Assembly: GCA_018268715.1 (NCBI GenBank)
Contig: JAFDVZ010000015.1
Coordinates: forward strand, 164,635-228,634
Reading direction: 5' to 3'
DNA from: Acidobacteriota bacterium
Lineage (GTDB): Bacteria > Acidobacteriota > Terriglobia > Bryobacterales > Bryobacteraceae
DNA length: 64,000 nt
The notes below the pieces were generated by a model, which was given only the letters and a program-made list of their open reading frames with translations, had not been told where the DNA came from and did not search any database. Below, piece by piece: positions 34,667-43,723 of the stretch (its first letter is position 1; every line of letters begins with the position of its first letter). The position numbers were made by a program, and so were the translations under genes.

Positions 34667-35416
34667 CTACTTCTTCTTGCGGCCCTTCTTCAGCGGGTCC
34701 TTCGACCGGTAGCCTAACTCGTCCTCCAGCACCTTCACCAGCGTGGAAAGCACCTTCACCCGGGCCCAGTATTTATCGTTGCCCTCCACCAGGGTCCACG
34801 GCGCCGTGCGTGTGCTGGTCTTCACCAACATCTCCTCGACGGCTTCCTCGTAGTTGTCCCACTTGCCGCGGTTGCGCCAGTCCTCGTCGGTGAGCTTCCA
34901 CTCCTTGTAGCCGATCTTCTTCCGCTCCTCGAACCGCCTGAGTTGCTCCTCCCGCGAAATATGCACCCAGAATTTGGCCATGATGGTGCCGAAGTCCCGC
35001 AGTTGCCGTTCGAAAGAGTTGATCTCCTTGAATGCCCTCTTCCACTCGTCTTCTTTGGCGAAACCCTCCACTCGCTCCACCAGCACGCGCCCATACCAGG
35101 AACGGTCGAAAATGGCGATCTGGCCCCGTTCCGGCAGCCTCCGCCAGAAACGGTACAGATAGTGGCGGGTCTTGTCCTCGCCGTGCGGCGCGCTGATCGG
35201 GTAGACCACATATCCGCGCGGGTCCAGTTTCTCCGTGATCCGCTTGATCGCGCCGCCCTTGCCGGCTGCGTCCCAACCCTCGAACACCATGATCACCGGC
35301 CGCTTTTGAAGATAGACCTGGTAGCCTAGCTCGCGGAGTTGAATCTGGCGCCGAGTCAGCTCACTGACATAGTCGTCCCGGCTAATCGTCTTCGACAGGT
35401 CGATCGTCTCGAGCAT
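34667..35416 (-). CDS. ppk2: Polyphosphate kinase 2 family protein, catalytic-type domain
   Basis: The 249-residue PPK2 domain uses polyphosphate to phosphorylate nucleotides. It shows Walker A in FEGWDAAGKGGAIKRI, the PRGY motif, YRFWRRLPERGQIAIFDRSWYGR with the canonical Walker B/Arg residues, and a lid region KLTDEDWRNRGKWDNY. A poly-Lys C-terminus follows. The start ATG at 35416 shares one base with the stop of the second PPK2 gene (TGATG), so the two are translationally coupled. A longer frame up to 35599 runs inside the neighbour and is not conserved. Confidence 0.92.
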   Translation of the reverse strand: MLETIDLSKTISRDDYVSELTRRQIQLRELGYQVYLQKRPVIMVFEGWDAAGKGGAIKRITEKLDPRGYVVYPISAPHGEDKTRHYLYRFWRRLPERGQIAIFDRSWYGRVLVERVEGFAKEDEWKRAFKEINSFERQLRDFGTIMAKFWVHISREEQLRRFEERKKIGYKEWKLTDEDWRNRGKWDNYEEAVEEMLVKTSTRTAPWTLVEGNDKYWARVKVLSTLVKVLEDELGYRSKDPLKKGRKKK

Positions 35417-36216
35417 CAGAGTCCCCCTCCGCCGAGCGTCTCCATGGCGGCTCGAAGGTCGGCGTCCCTGCGCGGAGCGTTCGACTCCTCCGGACGCGGC
35501 GGAGCATCCGCGCCCAGGCGCTTCTCCATCGCCGCGATGATGGTGTCGAACACCTTCTTGCGCGCGTACCACTTCGACGTCGCCTCCACGATCGTCCAAG
35601 GGCCGTACTCCGACTCGGTCAACTCCAGCATCTCCTCCGTCGCCGCCAGATACTGGTCGTATTTCTTATGCCGGGCCCAGTCCTCGTCAGTCACCCGCCA
35701 CGCCTCCAGCGGATCCTCCTGAATGGCGGTGAACCGCTCCTTCTGCTCCTTCTTGCTGATGTGCAGGAATAACTTGATGAGAACGGTTCCATCGTCGGCC
35801 AGCATGCGTTCGAAATCCACGATGTCCCGGAACGCCTGCTTCCAGGCCTCTTCCGCGATCGCGTTCTCCACGCGGTCCACAAGCACGCGCCGGTACCAGC
35901 TGTTATCGAAAATCACCATCTCGCCGCGGTTGGGGGCCTTCAGCCAGAACCGCCACAGCCAGGGGCGCTGTTGCTCGTAGGTGCGCGGTTCGGTTACCGG
36001 ATATAACTTGAACCCCCGCGGATCGAGCCGCTGAGTCAGCGTGGCGATGGTCGTCCCTTTTCCGGCGGCGTCCCAGCCCTCGAAAACCACGATGGTGGAC
36101 ACCTTCTGGTCCCAGCAGGCCTTCTCCAGATCGTACAGCCGCGTCTGAAGGTCGGGCAGGCACTGCTTGTATTCCTCGCGCGACAGCTTCTTCTTCAGAT
36201 TGATGTTTTCGAGCAT
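35416..36216 (-). CDS. ppk2: Polyphosphate kinase 2 family protein, divergent domain
   Basis: The 266-residue PPK2 domain keeps Walker A in VVFEGWDAAGKGTTIATL, RLDPRGFKLYPV and DEDWARHKKYDQYL. In the second motif FDRSWYGR is replaced by FDNSWYRR. It is transcribed first of the pair. The class II PPK2 enzymes (polyphosphate:AMP phosphotransferase) are two such domains in one chain, with a degenerate N-terminal and an active C-terminal half. This pair looks like that arrangement split into two genes. Whether this copy is active alone is unclear because the P-loop is intact. Confidence 0.9.
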   Translation of the reverse strand: MLENINLKKKLSREEYKQCLPDLQTRLYDLEKACWDQKVSTIVVFEGWDAAGKGTTIATLTQRLDPRGFKLYPVTEPRTYEQQRPWLWRFWLKAPNRGEMVIFDNSWYRRVLVDRVENAIAEEAWKQAFRDIVDFERMLADDGTVLIKLFLHISKKEQKERFTAIQEDPLEAWRVTDEDWARHKKYDQYLAATEEMLELTESEYGPWTIVEATSKWYARKKVFDTIIAAMEKRLGADAPPRPEESNAPRRDADLRAAMETLGGGGL

Positions 36217-36254
36217 TCTGGCCCTCTGTCCGGCAAACTGGCCCCAACATGCGC

Positions 36255-36277
36255 ACGGGCCGCATTACGCGGCCCGT
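36255..36277. other. Strong intergenic hairpin between the PPK2 pair and the upstream gene
   Basis: ACGGGCCGC pairs perfectly with GCGGCCCGT around ATTAC, and flanking GCGC/CGTGC can extend it. No T-tract follows on either strand, so it may be an attenuator, a processing site or a factor-dependent terminator after the gene at 36335. Confidence 0.5.
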
Positions 36278-36334
36278 CGTGCTTCAGTGTACCAGGATGT
36301 TCGAAACCCGCGACCTTGCTCTTACCGTCTCAAA

Positions 36335-39300
36335 CTACAGACAGGGATCCGCGCCGATCGTGCCGTTCAACTCCTCCAGGTACGCCGGGCTCGACACGTG
36401 CGCCAACCGTTCCCGCGCCGCCGCCAGTTGTCCCTCGAAGTCGTTCGCCTCGAGCGTCTTCACGTGCCGCGTCCACAGGGCCACATCCCGTTGCTGTTGT
36501 TTCCGCAGTCGCGCCTGATACCAGTCGCTGGCCACCACGGTCTCGCGGCGGAACAGGTCGCGAAGCGTCGGCGACTCCAGCGTCATCCCGTTGTATTGCC
36601 CTTCCGCCATCACATACAGGATCGCCTTCAGCGGCGGGCAGGCGTTCTCGATGCTGCCGTCTTCGAAGTAATTCTGCGCCACCCGGCGCTGCGTCTCGAC
36701 AATCGCATCGACGCCCGCCACGAACGCGGCCAGGTCCTGTTTCTCCGGACACAGCATCTCCTCGGAGAAAACTAGGTCCGGATTCTCGAAAATGCGCCCG
36801 AGATAGCGCTCCGCGAACAATCCCGTAATCCGGTATCCGAGCCGGCTTGCCAGCACCCTTCGCCCCGCGTAGTCGAAATCCGCCAGCTTCTCCAGATAGC
36901 CGCTCTGTATCAGAAACGCCGGATCGCGCTCGGCGATCTGCATGCGGCACCAGATCTCCGGAACCAGCAGGCTGATGTCGTGATCCACGCGATAGCTCGG
37001 GCCCACCGAACCCGCTGAGGTAGTGAATCCCGCGTATCCGGTCAGTATGAAGGAAGCGAGCGCGTTGTTCAGGTCCACCACTGGGGGCAGTGAGTTGAAC
37101 GGTCCCTTGGTCAGCGCCCCTTCGCTGCCGAATCCGGTCGTCGACGGCGACTTGCCGGTCAGGCTGCTCACGAAATCCATGAATAGCTCCGGCAGTTCCT
37201 GGTAGTGAATCGGATTATAGACGGCCAGCGGCGGCAACCCGATCTTCGGATCCGGCGGATTCCCACGCCGCCCCGCCATCACCGCGTTCACCGCGAAGTG
37301 CACCGGCTTATCCGACGGGATCTCCCGGTACAGCCGCGCGCCGACCTCCGCCAGGTAGGCGTCCTTGGGGTCCACCAGATCCGGCCGCCTCTGCAAGTAC
37401 CGCGGGTTCTTCGACGGCTTCCCGTCCACCAGCCGAGGATGCGCCGACGACACCACATACCCGCGATCCGATGCCGCCGCCTTCTTCAGCAGGTCTTTCA
37501 TCGGATCGGTGTACTCGTCGAATTCAACGACATGATCCACCAGCTTCCGAGCCTCCGCCGGCGTCAGCGGCTGATAATTCGAAAGAAACGTGCCCGGAGT
37601 AGCGATGTCCTGTTCCGCCTGCCGGTCGAAGCCTCGGTGGATCGCCTCGTCCGGCCGCTGGAACAGCAGCGCTTCGCAGTTGATCAGCAGTTTCACGCTC
37701 GGGTTCGTATAGGCCGCGTCGATTCCCGGCACGCTTTCCCGCGGCAGCGTCACCGATGCGGTGATGTCGTCTTCCACCTGCACCTTGGCCGCCGGATTGA
37801 AGTCGGGCCGTAGTTTGTAAATTCGCCACGAACCATCCGGATCGAACCCGACCCGCAGGTAATTGCCCAGCAACTTCTGGTTGTTGAACTTCAACTCATG
37901 GCCCAGGTACCCGTTGATTCGATCCACGGTGAAGTGTTCGCGCCAATGCTCGCCCCACTCCGGCAGATAATACCGCTTCACGGTGAACACTAACTGCCGG
38001 ATGGTCTGCGACAGCCCGCGCAGCCACTGGTTGTACTCATCCGTGTAATCCGGCGAGGCGGTCAGCAGCTTGATCACCGATCCAAGAGACCGCTCCAGGC
38101 TCAAGATCGGCCGTTGGGTGCGCGCCTCGAGCCTCGGTTTCTTGAAGATGTCCGTAAAGTCTCTCTTGAGAACCGCAGCCACCTGATCCATATCGGAGTG
38201 GTAGTCGCGCACGAACACGGGTCCCTTGAGAATCGCGTTCGCGATCGATTTCGAAATCTCCGACTTGCCGCCGCCCGACACGGTGCAAGGCTTATGGATG
38301 AGCGTGCCGTCCGGGCGGATGCCGATCAGCCGCCACGCCGTTCCCGCGATCTGCTTCTCGATCCGTATCCGATAGCCTGACGGCATCACATAGGTGTCGT
38401 TCAGCCGCAACGTCAACTCGTGCGTCTCTCCGCCGCGCCGCCACCGCACCACGCCTTCGTTGACGTGCAACTCCACGTCGCCCGGCACGTAGAAGATGTC
38501 CGGAAAGCGGCGGTCCACCGCGTAACCCTCGGGCTTCACCGCCACCCGCTCGCCCAGCAGCTTCATGGAGTGTTCCCACTGCTGCTTCTTGAGCAGGATG
38601 GTCCGCCCGGCGTAGAATTCCTGGCCCAGCACATAGGAGGGGAAGGCGATGGCGCCGCCCGCGTGCTCCTCCTCGGCCAGCCCCGACAAGTTAGCCGAGA
38701 AACTGATCTGGGTCTTGACTTCCTTCTTGCAATACCCGTAGTAGTTATCGGCGATAATCGTAACTGTCACGCCCGATGAGTTACGGGCAGTCATCTTGAA
38801 GGCCCGACCGCCGTTATACGCCTCGCCCTCGTCGCGCCAGCACATCCCGTCGCGCCGTTGCCGTTCGGTGGCCTGGTCGAAATGCGGCAGCCCCAGCGCC
38901 TTCTTGTTCAATCCGACGATGTGCGGCGCCAGGATCACGCATCCGGTGTGGCCGGTCCAGTGGAAGACGTCCAGCGCCGCGTTGTTCTCCGGCAGATAGG
39001 GATCGCCGCCGTTGCCGAAAATGCCCTCGACGAAGTCCAGGTTGCTCACCAGGCTTCCCGGCGCGAAGAAACGGATCTCCATTCGCTTCTCCGGCTCGGT
39101 TCCCGTGGCGGGACACACGATCGGACGCAGCAGCAGCGATACGAACAGGCGAACGTGTTCATCCTGGTCGGCCGTGAACGGCAGCGCCAGCACCGCCTCC
39201 GGAGGCCGCAGCGCTTCCCGCAACAAATTCGCGAAAACCTGTCTCGGAGCCTCGAATTTATCGGCCGGCACGGGAATGCCGCCTTCGACAACGTGGAAGA

Positions 39301-39727
39301 TTCCCTCCGTGGTGCGGCGGTCCGCCCGCGGGTTGTGCAGCACGCCCTGCGCCACCCGATAGGAATGCACATAAGGCGATTCGAACTTGTCCGCTCCCGG
39401 CGCGATGGACAGTGCCCGAGCCATGCCCGGACGGTCCAGCACAAACGTCCCGTTGGGCAGCCGAGCCGCCCCCCACGGCGCCAGGTACTCGTCGAGAAAC
39501 GCCTGGATTCGCGTATCCACCGGACACAACCGTCCCGCCAGCAGCAGGTCCTTCTGCTGATAGTTGCGCAACAGCGGCTTCGTGATTTCCAGGAACTCGC
39601 GGTCCGCCGCGTCGTAGTGCGCGGGTTGCCCGAGAGCGGTCAGCTTCAGATTGATGTAGCGGATGAGTTCGTTACTGTCCGAGCTTCTATTCGACACTGC
39701 GGATCTTGTCCTCCATGGATTGTTCAC
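36335..39727 (-). CDS. Giant cytosolic protein, possible PPi-dependent PEP carboxykinase
   Basis: The 1130-residue protein has no signal peptide or membrane helix. It contains a P-loop-like SGGGKSEISKSI near residue 490 and blocks that look strongly conserved (NYYGYCKKEVKTQISF; AEEEHAGGAIAFPSY; DVFHWTGHTGCVILAPH). Size (about 126 kDa) and the kinase-like loop fit the PPi-type PEP carboxykinase described from Propionibacterium and Entamoeba, which has little similarity to ATP/GTP enzymes. This assignment is from memory of size and motif style and is not secure. The two polyphosphate kinase genes just downstream on the same strand fit a phosphate/pyrophosphate energy theme. Otherwise it should be treated as a conserved unknown. 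Confidence 0.5.
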   Translation of the reverse strand: MNNPWRTRSAVSNRSSDSNELIRYINLKLTALGQPAHYDAADREFLEITKPLLRNYQQKDLLLAGRLCPVDTRIQAFLDEYLAPWGAARLPNGTFVLDRPGMARALSIAPGADKFESPYVHSYRVAQGVLHNPRADRRTTEGIFHVVEGGIPVPADKFEAPRQVFANLLREALRPPEAVLALPFTADQDEHVRLFVSLLLRPIVCPATGTEPEKRMEIRFFAPGSLVSNLDFVEGIFGNGGDPYLPENNAALDVFHWTGHTGCVILAPHIVGLNKKALGLPHFDQATERQRRDGMCWRDEGEAYNGGRAFKMTARNSSGVTVTIIADNYYGYCKKEVKTQISFSANLSGLAEEEHAGGAIAFPSYVLGQEFYAGRTILLKKQQWEHSMKLLGERVAVKPEGYAVDRRFPDIFYVPGDVELHVNEGVVRWRRGGETHELTLRLNDTYVMPSGYRIRIEKQIAGTAWRLIGIRPDGTLIHKPCTVSGGGKSEISKSIANAILKGPVFVRDYHSDMDQVAAVLKRDFTDIFKKPRLEARTQRPILSLERSLGSVIKLLTASPDYTDEYNQWLRGLSQTIRQLVFTVKRYYLPEWGEHWREHFTVDRINGYLGHELKFNNQKLLGNYLRVGFDPDGSWRIYKLRPDFNPAAKVQVEDDITASVTLPRESVPGIDAAYTNPSVKLLINCEALLFQRPDEAIHRGFDRQAEQDIATPGTFLSNYQPLTPAEARKLVDHVVEFDEYTDPMKDLLKKAAASDRGYVVSSAHPRLVDGKPSKNPRYLQRRPDLVDPKDAYLAEVGARLYREIPSDKPVHFAVNAVMAGRRGNPPDPKIGLPPLAVYNPIHYQELPELFMDFVSSLTGKSPSTTGFGSEGALTKGPFNSLPPVVDLNNALASFILTGYAGFTTSAGSVGPSYRVDHDISLLVPEIWCRMQIAERDPAFLIQSGYLEKLADFDYAGRRVLASRLGYRITGLFAERYLGRIFENPDLVFSEEMLCPEKQDLAAFVAGVDAIVETQRRVAQNYFEDGSIENACPPLKAILYVMAEGQYNGMTLESPTLRDLFRRETVVASDWYQARLRKQQQRDVALWTRHVKTLEANDFEGQLAAARERLAHVSSPAYLEELNGTIGADPCL

Positions 39728-39974
39728 GATCGATGCGCGTTCCCACTTTCAGGGTGGTGAAGATGCGCGGCGCGCCCATTTCGTGCACAACCTGGTGGCA
39801 CTTTTTGATGGCGTCGAAGATGCTGTCCCACTCGCCTTCGATATTGGTCCCGTAGGCGTGCAGCGCGGTCTTGAGTCCGGCCTTCCGCGGCGCCCTCTCG
39901 CACGCGGCCACGTAGGGCGACACGGAGATTCCGGCGCCGATCGGGACCACGGTCAACTCGACGATAGCTTTCAT
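39687..39974 (-). CDS. Thiamine-binding protein, MTH1187/YkoF-like (DUF77)
   Basis: The 95-residue protein has the fold signature MKAIVELTVVPIGAGISVSPYVAACE, then HAYGTNIEGEWDSIFDAIKKCH and PRIFTTLKVGTRID. This is the small alpha/beta thiamine-binding family. The ATG at 39974 opens the conserved domain; a longer frame upstream adds unconserved Pro/Arg-rich residues. It overlaps the start of the giant gene by 41 bp, so it probably precedes it in one transcript. Confidence 0.85.
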   Translation of the reverse strand: MKAIVELTVVPIGAGISVSPYVAACERAPRKAGLKTALHAYGTNIEGEWDSIFDAIKKCHQVVHEMGAPRIFTTLKVGTRIDREQSMEDKIRSVE

Positions 39975-40070
39975 CTTAATCGGTGGATACGGCCGTATGC
40001 GCGGCCACGCGGATGGGGCCGGCCGCCGCATCGGGATCTGATTTCAGAATAGCGAGGAATTGGAGCCGGT

Positions 40071-40847
40071 CTATGCGGGCTCTCCGAATTCGGCCCACAG
40101 GATCGTGTGGTCCGAGGCGTCCTTGGACTTCCGCGGCTCCACATCGACATCCGCCGCCCGGCACCGCACCGCCATGGGAGGCGTCGCCAGGATATGATCG
40201 ATGCGCCAGCCCCAGTTGTGCTCGAACGCCCGCCGGAAATAATCCCAGTAGGTGTACTGAACGCGGTCGGGATGGAGTTGCCGGAAGACGTCGGTGAAGC
40301 CCCAGGCGGCCGCCGCCTTGAAGGCGTTCCGGGCGTCGATATGGAAGTCGGGATCGTTGACGCGTTTCTCGGGGTGATAGACGTCGATCGGTTCCGGCGC
40401 GACATTCAGGTCGCCCAGCCACACCGCGGCGCGCCCCGGGTCCAGGTAGGTCTCGAAGTATTCACGCAACCGGCGGAAGAAATCCAGCTTGTAGCGGTAC
40501 TTGTCGGAATCGATCGCGTAGCCCTGTGGGACGTAGGAATTGACGATCGTGACGCCGCCCACCTCCACCCTCAGCAGTCGGACGTCTTCATTGTCTGGCC
40601 GTTCATCGAAGCCATGAGCCACCAGCGTCGGCTCCGCCAGCGTCAACGTGGCCACTCCGTTGTACGCCTTCATCCCGCGATACGTTACGAAATAACCGGC
40701 GTCCTTCAGCGGCGCCAGCGGAAAGTCGGCGTCCTGCACCTTGGTTTCCTGCAGGCACAGCACGTCCGGCCGGTTCCGCGCCAGCCAGTCGAGAACCGCC
40801 GGCAGCCGCTTCCGGATCGAATTGACGTTAAACGTCGCTATCTTCAC
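40071..40847 (-). CDS. xthA: Exodeoxyribonuclease III (AP endonuclease family 1)
   Basis: The 258-residue enzyme shows the exonuclease III signature MKIATFNVNSIRKRLPAVLDWL, the catalytic Glu in LQETKVQD, the central GDLNVAPEPIDVY (Asn/Asp), and the C-terminal WRIDHILATP and SDHTILWAEF with the catalytic Asp-His. It cuts abasic sites and degrades 3' ends in base-excision repair. Length is normal. Confidence 0.95.
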   Translation of the reverse strand: MKIATFNVNSIRKRLPAVLDWLARNRPDVLCLQETKVQDADFPLAPLKDAGYFVTYRGMKAYNGVATLTLAEPTLVAHGFDERPDNEDVRLLRVEVGGVTIVNSYVPQGYAIDSDKYRYKLDFFRRLREYFETYLDPGRAAVWLGDLNVAPEPIDVYHPEKRVNDPDFHIDARNAFKAAAAWGFTDVFRQLHPDRVQYTYWDYFRRAFEHNWGWRIDHILATPPMAVRCRAADVDVEPRKSKDASDHTILWAEFGEPA

Positions 40848-40884
40848 GCTGAGTGAGGTGGAAGGGGGCGGCAGGCCGCCGCCC

Positions 40885-41223
40885 TCAAGCAGATTGAACG
40901 TGGGGTTCGATCATCTTCTGCAATTCGGCTTTGCCTACGCCGCCGATGCGCTGGTCCACAATCCGGCCGCCCTTGAACAGGAGCAGCGTCGGGATGCCAC
41001 GAACCTGGTAGCGCATTGCCGTCGCGCCATTTTCATCCACGTTGAGTTTGCCGACCTTCAGTCGGCCCTGATACTCAGTGGCGATTCCGTCCACCGTCGG
41101 GCCAATCGCCCGGCACGGGCCGCACCATTCGGCCCAAAAGTCCACAAGAACCGGGACGTCCGAACTCAGGACGTCCGCATCGAATCCGCTGTCAGTGAAA
41201 GTCAGGGTATTTTGACCCGCCAT
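40885..41223 (-). CDS. trxA: Thioredoxin
   Basis: The 112-residue protein has the active site FWAEWCGPC and the conserved cis-Pro in RGIPTLLLFKGG. It is a cytosolic dithiol reductant. Length and motifs are fully standard. It sits between glgA (41269-42714) and xthA, with 37 bp to xthA. Confidence 0.96.
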   Translation of the reverse strand: MAGQNTLTFTDSGFDADVLSSDVPVLVDFWAEWCGPCRAIGPTVDGIATEYQGRLKVGKLNVDENGATAMRYQVRGIPTLLLFKGGRIVDQRIGGVGKAELQKMIEPHVQSA

Positions 41224-41268
41224 TGCCTATCTCCGTTAACACTAGATGTTTGGGCGCCCCCCGAGGAT

Positions 41269-42714
41269 TCAGGCTGCCACGCCGCCCGCGGCGGGTTTCA
41301 CCAGGCTGTCGTACAGCGCCCCGTATTCGCGCGCCGAAACATCCCACGAAAAATCCTCTCGCATGGCGCGGACCATCATCTCGGTCCACCCCTCGCGGTC
41401 CTCGTAAGCCTGAACCGCCACCCGAATGCACTCATACAGATCGTGCCCGGCGTAGCTCCAGAACTTGAATCCCGTGCCCTCCTTGATCGTATCATCCAGT
41501 CCTCCGGTGGCGCGTACGATCGGGATCGTGCCATACCGCAGGCTGTAGATCTGGTTCAATCCGCACGGCTCATAGCGGCTTGGCATCAGGAACATGTCCG
41601 CTCCCGCCTCGATGCGGTGCGACAGCGGGTTGTCATAGCCGATCCGCAGGCCCACGCGGTCAGGCCGCCACGCCGCCAGGCCCCGGAACATATTCTCGTA
41701 ACCTGGATCGCCGCTCCCCAGCACCGCCAGGCTGGCCCCCAGGTCCACCAACCCTCGCGCCACCTCCGCCACCAGGTCGAAGCCCTTCTGCGAAGCAAAC
41801 CGCGACACGATGCCGATCAGGGGCCGTTCCATGTTTTCCTCGGGCAGCCCGAATTCCCCCAGCAGCGACCGTTTGCACTCCTTCTTGCCCTCCAGCGCGT
41901 CGGCGCTGTAGTTCCGCGGTATGTAGCGGTCGTGCTCCGGGTTCCATTCCGAATAATCAACCCCATTCAGAATCCCGCTGAGCACATCGGCCCGGGATCG
42001 CAACAGCCCGTCCAGCCCGAAGCCGAACTCCGCCGTCTGGATCTCCCCGGCGTACGCCTTGCTGACCGTGCTGATAGCGTCGGCGAACACAATGCCGCTC
42101 TTCAGGAAGTTCAGCGATCCGTGGAACTCCAGCGGGCCTCCCGGACCCAGCATCGCCGGATCGAGCCCCAGTTCATGGCCCAGTCCCAATGCAAACTGCC
42201 CCTGGTAGCCGAGGTTATGAATGGTCAACACCGTCTTGACGCCGAAGAAGGTCGGATCCGAGCTGTGGCTCGTCTTCAGGTAGGGGGCAGTGAGGCTCGC
42301 CTGCCAGTCGTGCGCATGGATGACATTCGGGCGGAACACGCGTCGTGCGACCTCAATCGCCGCCCGGCTAAAGAGCGCGAACCGTATATGGTTGTCGTAG
42401 TAATCGTTGTTGCCGACGTTATAGATGCCCTCTCGATCGAACGCCCACGGGCAGTTGACGAAGAGAAACTGGACGCCGCGGTCGGTCACGCGATCCACCG
42501 CCACGGTATGCAGGTGCCCGCCGAGCCACACCGGCAACTCGTGGAAAACGCGTTCAGCCCCGAACAGGTCCACCTTCCGGTACTTCGGGATCACCACCGC
42601 CACGTCGTGCCCGGCGCGGGCGAGCGCCGGCGGCAATCCGCCCAGCACATCCGCCAGTCCGCCCGTTTTGACGAAGGGAACCGCTTCGCTGCCAACCATC
42701 AAAATGCGAGACAT
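41269..42714 (-). CDS. glgA: Glycogen synthase (ADP-glucose type)
   Basis: The 481-residue GT5 enzyme starts MSRILMVGSEAVPFVKTGGLADV, where KTGGLADV binds ADP-glucose. It contains the His-Asp in NVIHAHDWQASL and the C-terminal RYEPCGLNQIYSLRYGTIPIV with the catalytic Glu region. It extends alpha-1,4-glucan chains. The ATG at 42714 opens the conserved domain; the frame continues to 42804 through a simple repeat and is not used. No other glg genes are in the window. Confidence 0.95.
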   Translation of the reverse strand: MSRILMVGSEAVPFVKTGGLADVLGGLPPALARAGHDVAVVIPKYRKVDLFGAERVFHELPVWLGGHLHTVAVDRVTDRGVQFLFVNCPWAFDREGIYNVGNNDYYDNHIRFALFSRAAIEVARRVFRPNVIHAHDWQASLTAPYLKTSHSSDPTFFGVKTVLTIHNLGYQGQFALGLGHELGLDPAMLGPGGPLEFHGSLNFLKSGIVFADAISTVSKAYAGEIQTAEFGFGLDGLLRSRADVLSGILNGVDYSEWNPEHDRYIPRNYSADALEGKKECKRSLLGEFGLPEENMERPLIGIVSRFASQKGFDLVAEVARGLVDLGASLAVLGSGDPGYENMFRGLAAWRPDRVGLRIGYDNPLSHRIEAGADMFLMPSRYEPCGLNQIYSLRYGTIPIVRATGGLDDTIKEGTGFKFWSYAGHDLYECIRVAVQAYEDREGWTEMMVRAMREDFSWDVSAREYGALYDSLVKPAAGGVAA

Positions 42715-42765
42715 GTCCCCACCATGATAGCGGGCCGAACACAGCCCATCACGAACTCGCACTAG

Positions 42766-42814
42766 CCACTGCCCACTGCCCACTGCCCACCGACCACTGC
42801 CCACTGCCCACTGC
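42766..42814. repeat. CCACTGC heptanucleotide repeat, seven units
   Basis: Seven consecutive 7-bp units of CCACTGC, the fourth varying as CCACCGA, lie between glgA and the DUF1080 gene. Unit length is unrelated to codon phase because the region is non-coding. Such repeats can vary in number by slippage. Confidence 0.9.
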
Positions 42815-42823
42815 CCAACAAGC

Positions 42824-43633
42824 CTACCTCCCCAACTCCCGGATCTCGATCTTCCGGAACTCCGCCGGAGCGCTCTCGGCCTGAATCGCCAGATACCCCT
42901 CGCTCAACGGCGTTCCATCCTTCTTGACTGCCGGGTCGAAGTGGCTGACGCTGCCGCCGCCGATCTCCACCTTCCCGTACTCCAGCACGACCTTCCCGTC
43001 GATCCGGTGCACGATCCGCTCGGCGCCGTCCACTTCGATCTCCACTCGCACCCACTCGCCATCACGGTACGTCTTCGCAGTCGAATTGATGCAATGACTC
43101 GGGACCTTAACGCCGTTGCGATACACCTCGGTCCCCGGCGAGCACATGTTCGCTGTTGGCCGCTCTCCAGTCGGCCCGCCCCCGAGCAGCTGCGCCTCCA
43201 CCGAAATCGGGAAATCCTGATCCTTGCCCATCGTCTCCGGCGCCTGGCAGTGCAGCATCACGCCGTTATTCCGCAGCGCCCAGCCTGGACCGCCCTTCAC
43301 CTGTTCGCCGGCGAACCGATACTCCACCGCCACGATGTAATGCGAGAACTTCCGGGTCTTATAGAACAGGTGCCCGAAATGCGGCGGATTGCCGAAATCC
43401 GTCCACTGATCGTAGGCCACCTTCAGCAGGCCATTCTCCACCCGGAACGTGTTGTTGTAATTCACGCCCAGGTCAAACCCGCTGAATTTCGGAACCCAGC
43501 CATCCAGGTTCTTGCCGTTGAACAACTGGACCCACTTCGGATTCTGTGCGGGAGCCGGCGGCGCCGCCCCCAATGCGCTGGCCGCCATGATGAGGAAGGT
43601 CGCCGCGAAGCGTCGGTATATAAGGTGCGACAT
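42824..43633 (-). CDS. Secreted DUF1080 protein (3-keto-disaccharide hydrolase-like)
   Basis: The 269-residue protein has a signal peptide (about residues 1-29, ending APAQ). A single concanavalin-like DUF1080 domain opens with WVQLFNGKNLDGWVPKF. Conserved segments include VEYRFAGEQVKGGPGWALRNNGVMLHC and GYLAIQAESAPAEFRKIEIREL. Members act on glycosides, some as 3-keto-glycoside hydrolases, in the periplasm or outside. The substrate is not defined. Confidence 0.88.
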   Translation of the reverse strand: MSHLIYRRFAATFLIMAASALGAAPPAPAQNPKWVQLFNGKNLDGWVPKFSGFDLGVNYNNTFRVENGLLKVAYDQWTDFGNPPHFGHLFYKTRKFSHYIVAVEYRFAGEQVKGGPGWALRNNGVMLHCQAPETMGKDQDFPISVEAQLLGGGPTGERPTANMCSPGTEVYRNGVKVPSHCINSTAKTYRDGEWVRVEIEVDGAERIVHRIDGKVVLEYGKVEIGGGSVSHFDPAVKKDGTPLSEGYLAIQAESAPAEFRKIEIRELGR

Positions 43634-43723
43634 GCGACCTAGTGTATCGCCCCCGCGCGTCTCGATCGACCATCCTCGACGGGCCCATCCCGCCCTCGGT
43701 CGGCGTGCTCCGGCGACTACCGG

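Noticed and set aside
40741-42765. 674-codon frame on the plus strand
   Set aside because: It is antisense to thioredoxin and glycogen synthase, both certain genes. Composition is that of a high-GC shadow.
42766-42814. CRISPR-like or attachment-site repeat
   Set aside because: A seven-base simple repeat without spacers and no integrase nearby.
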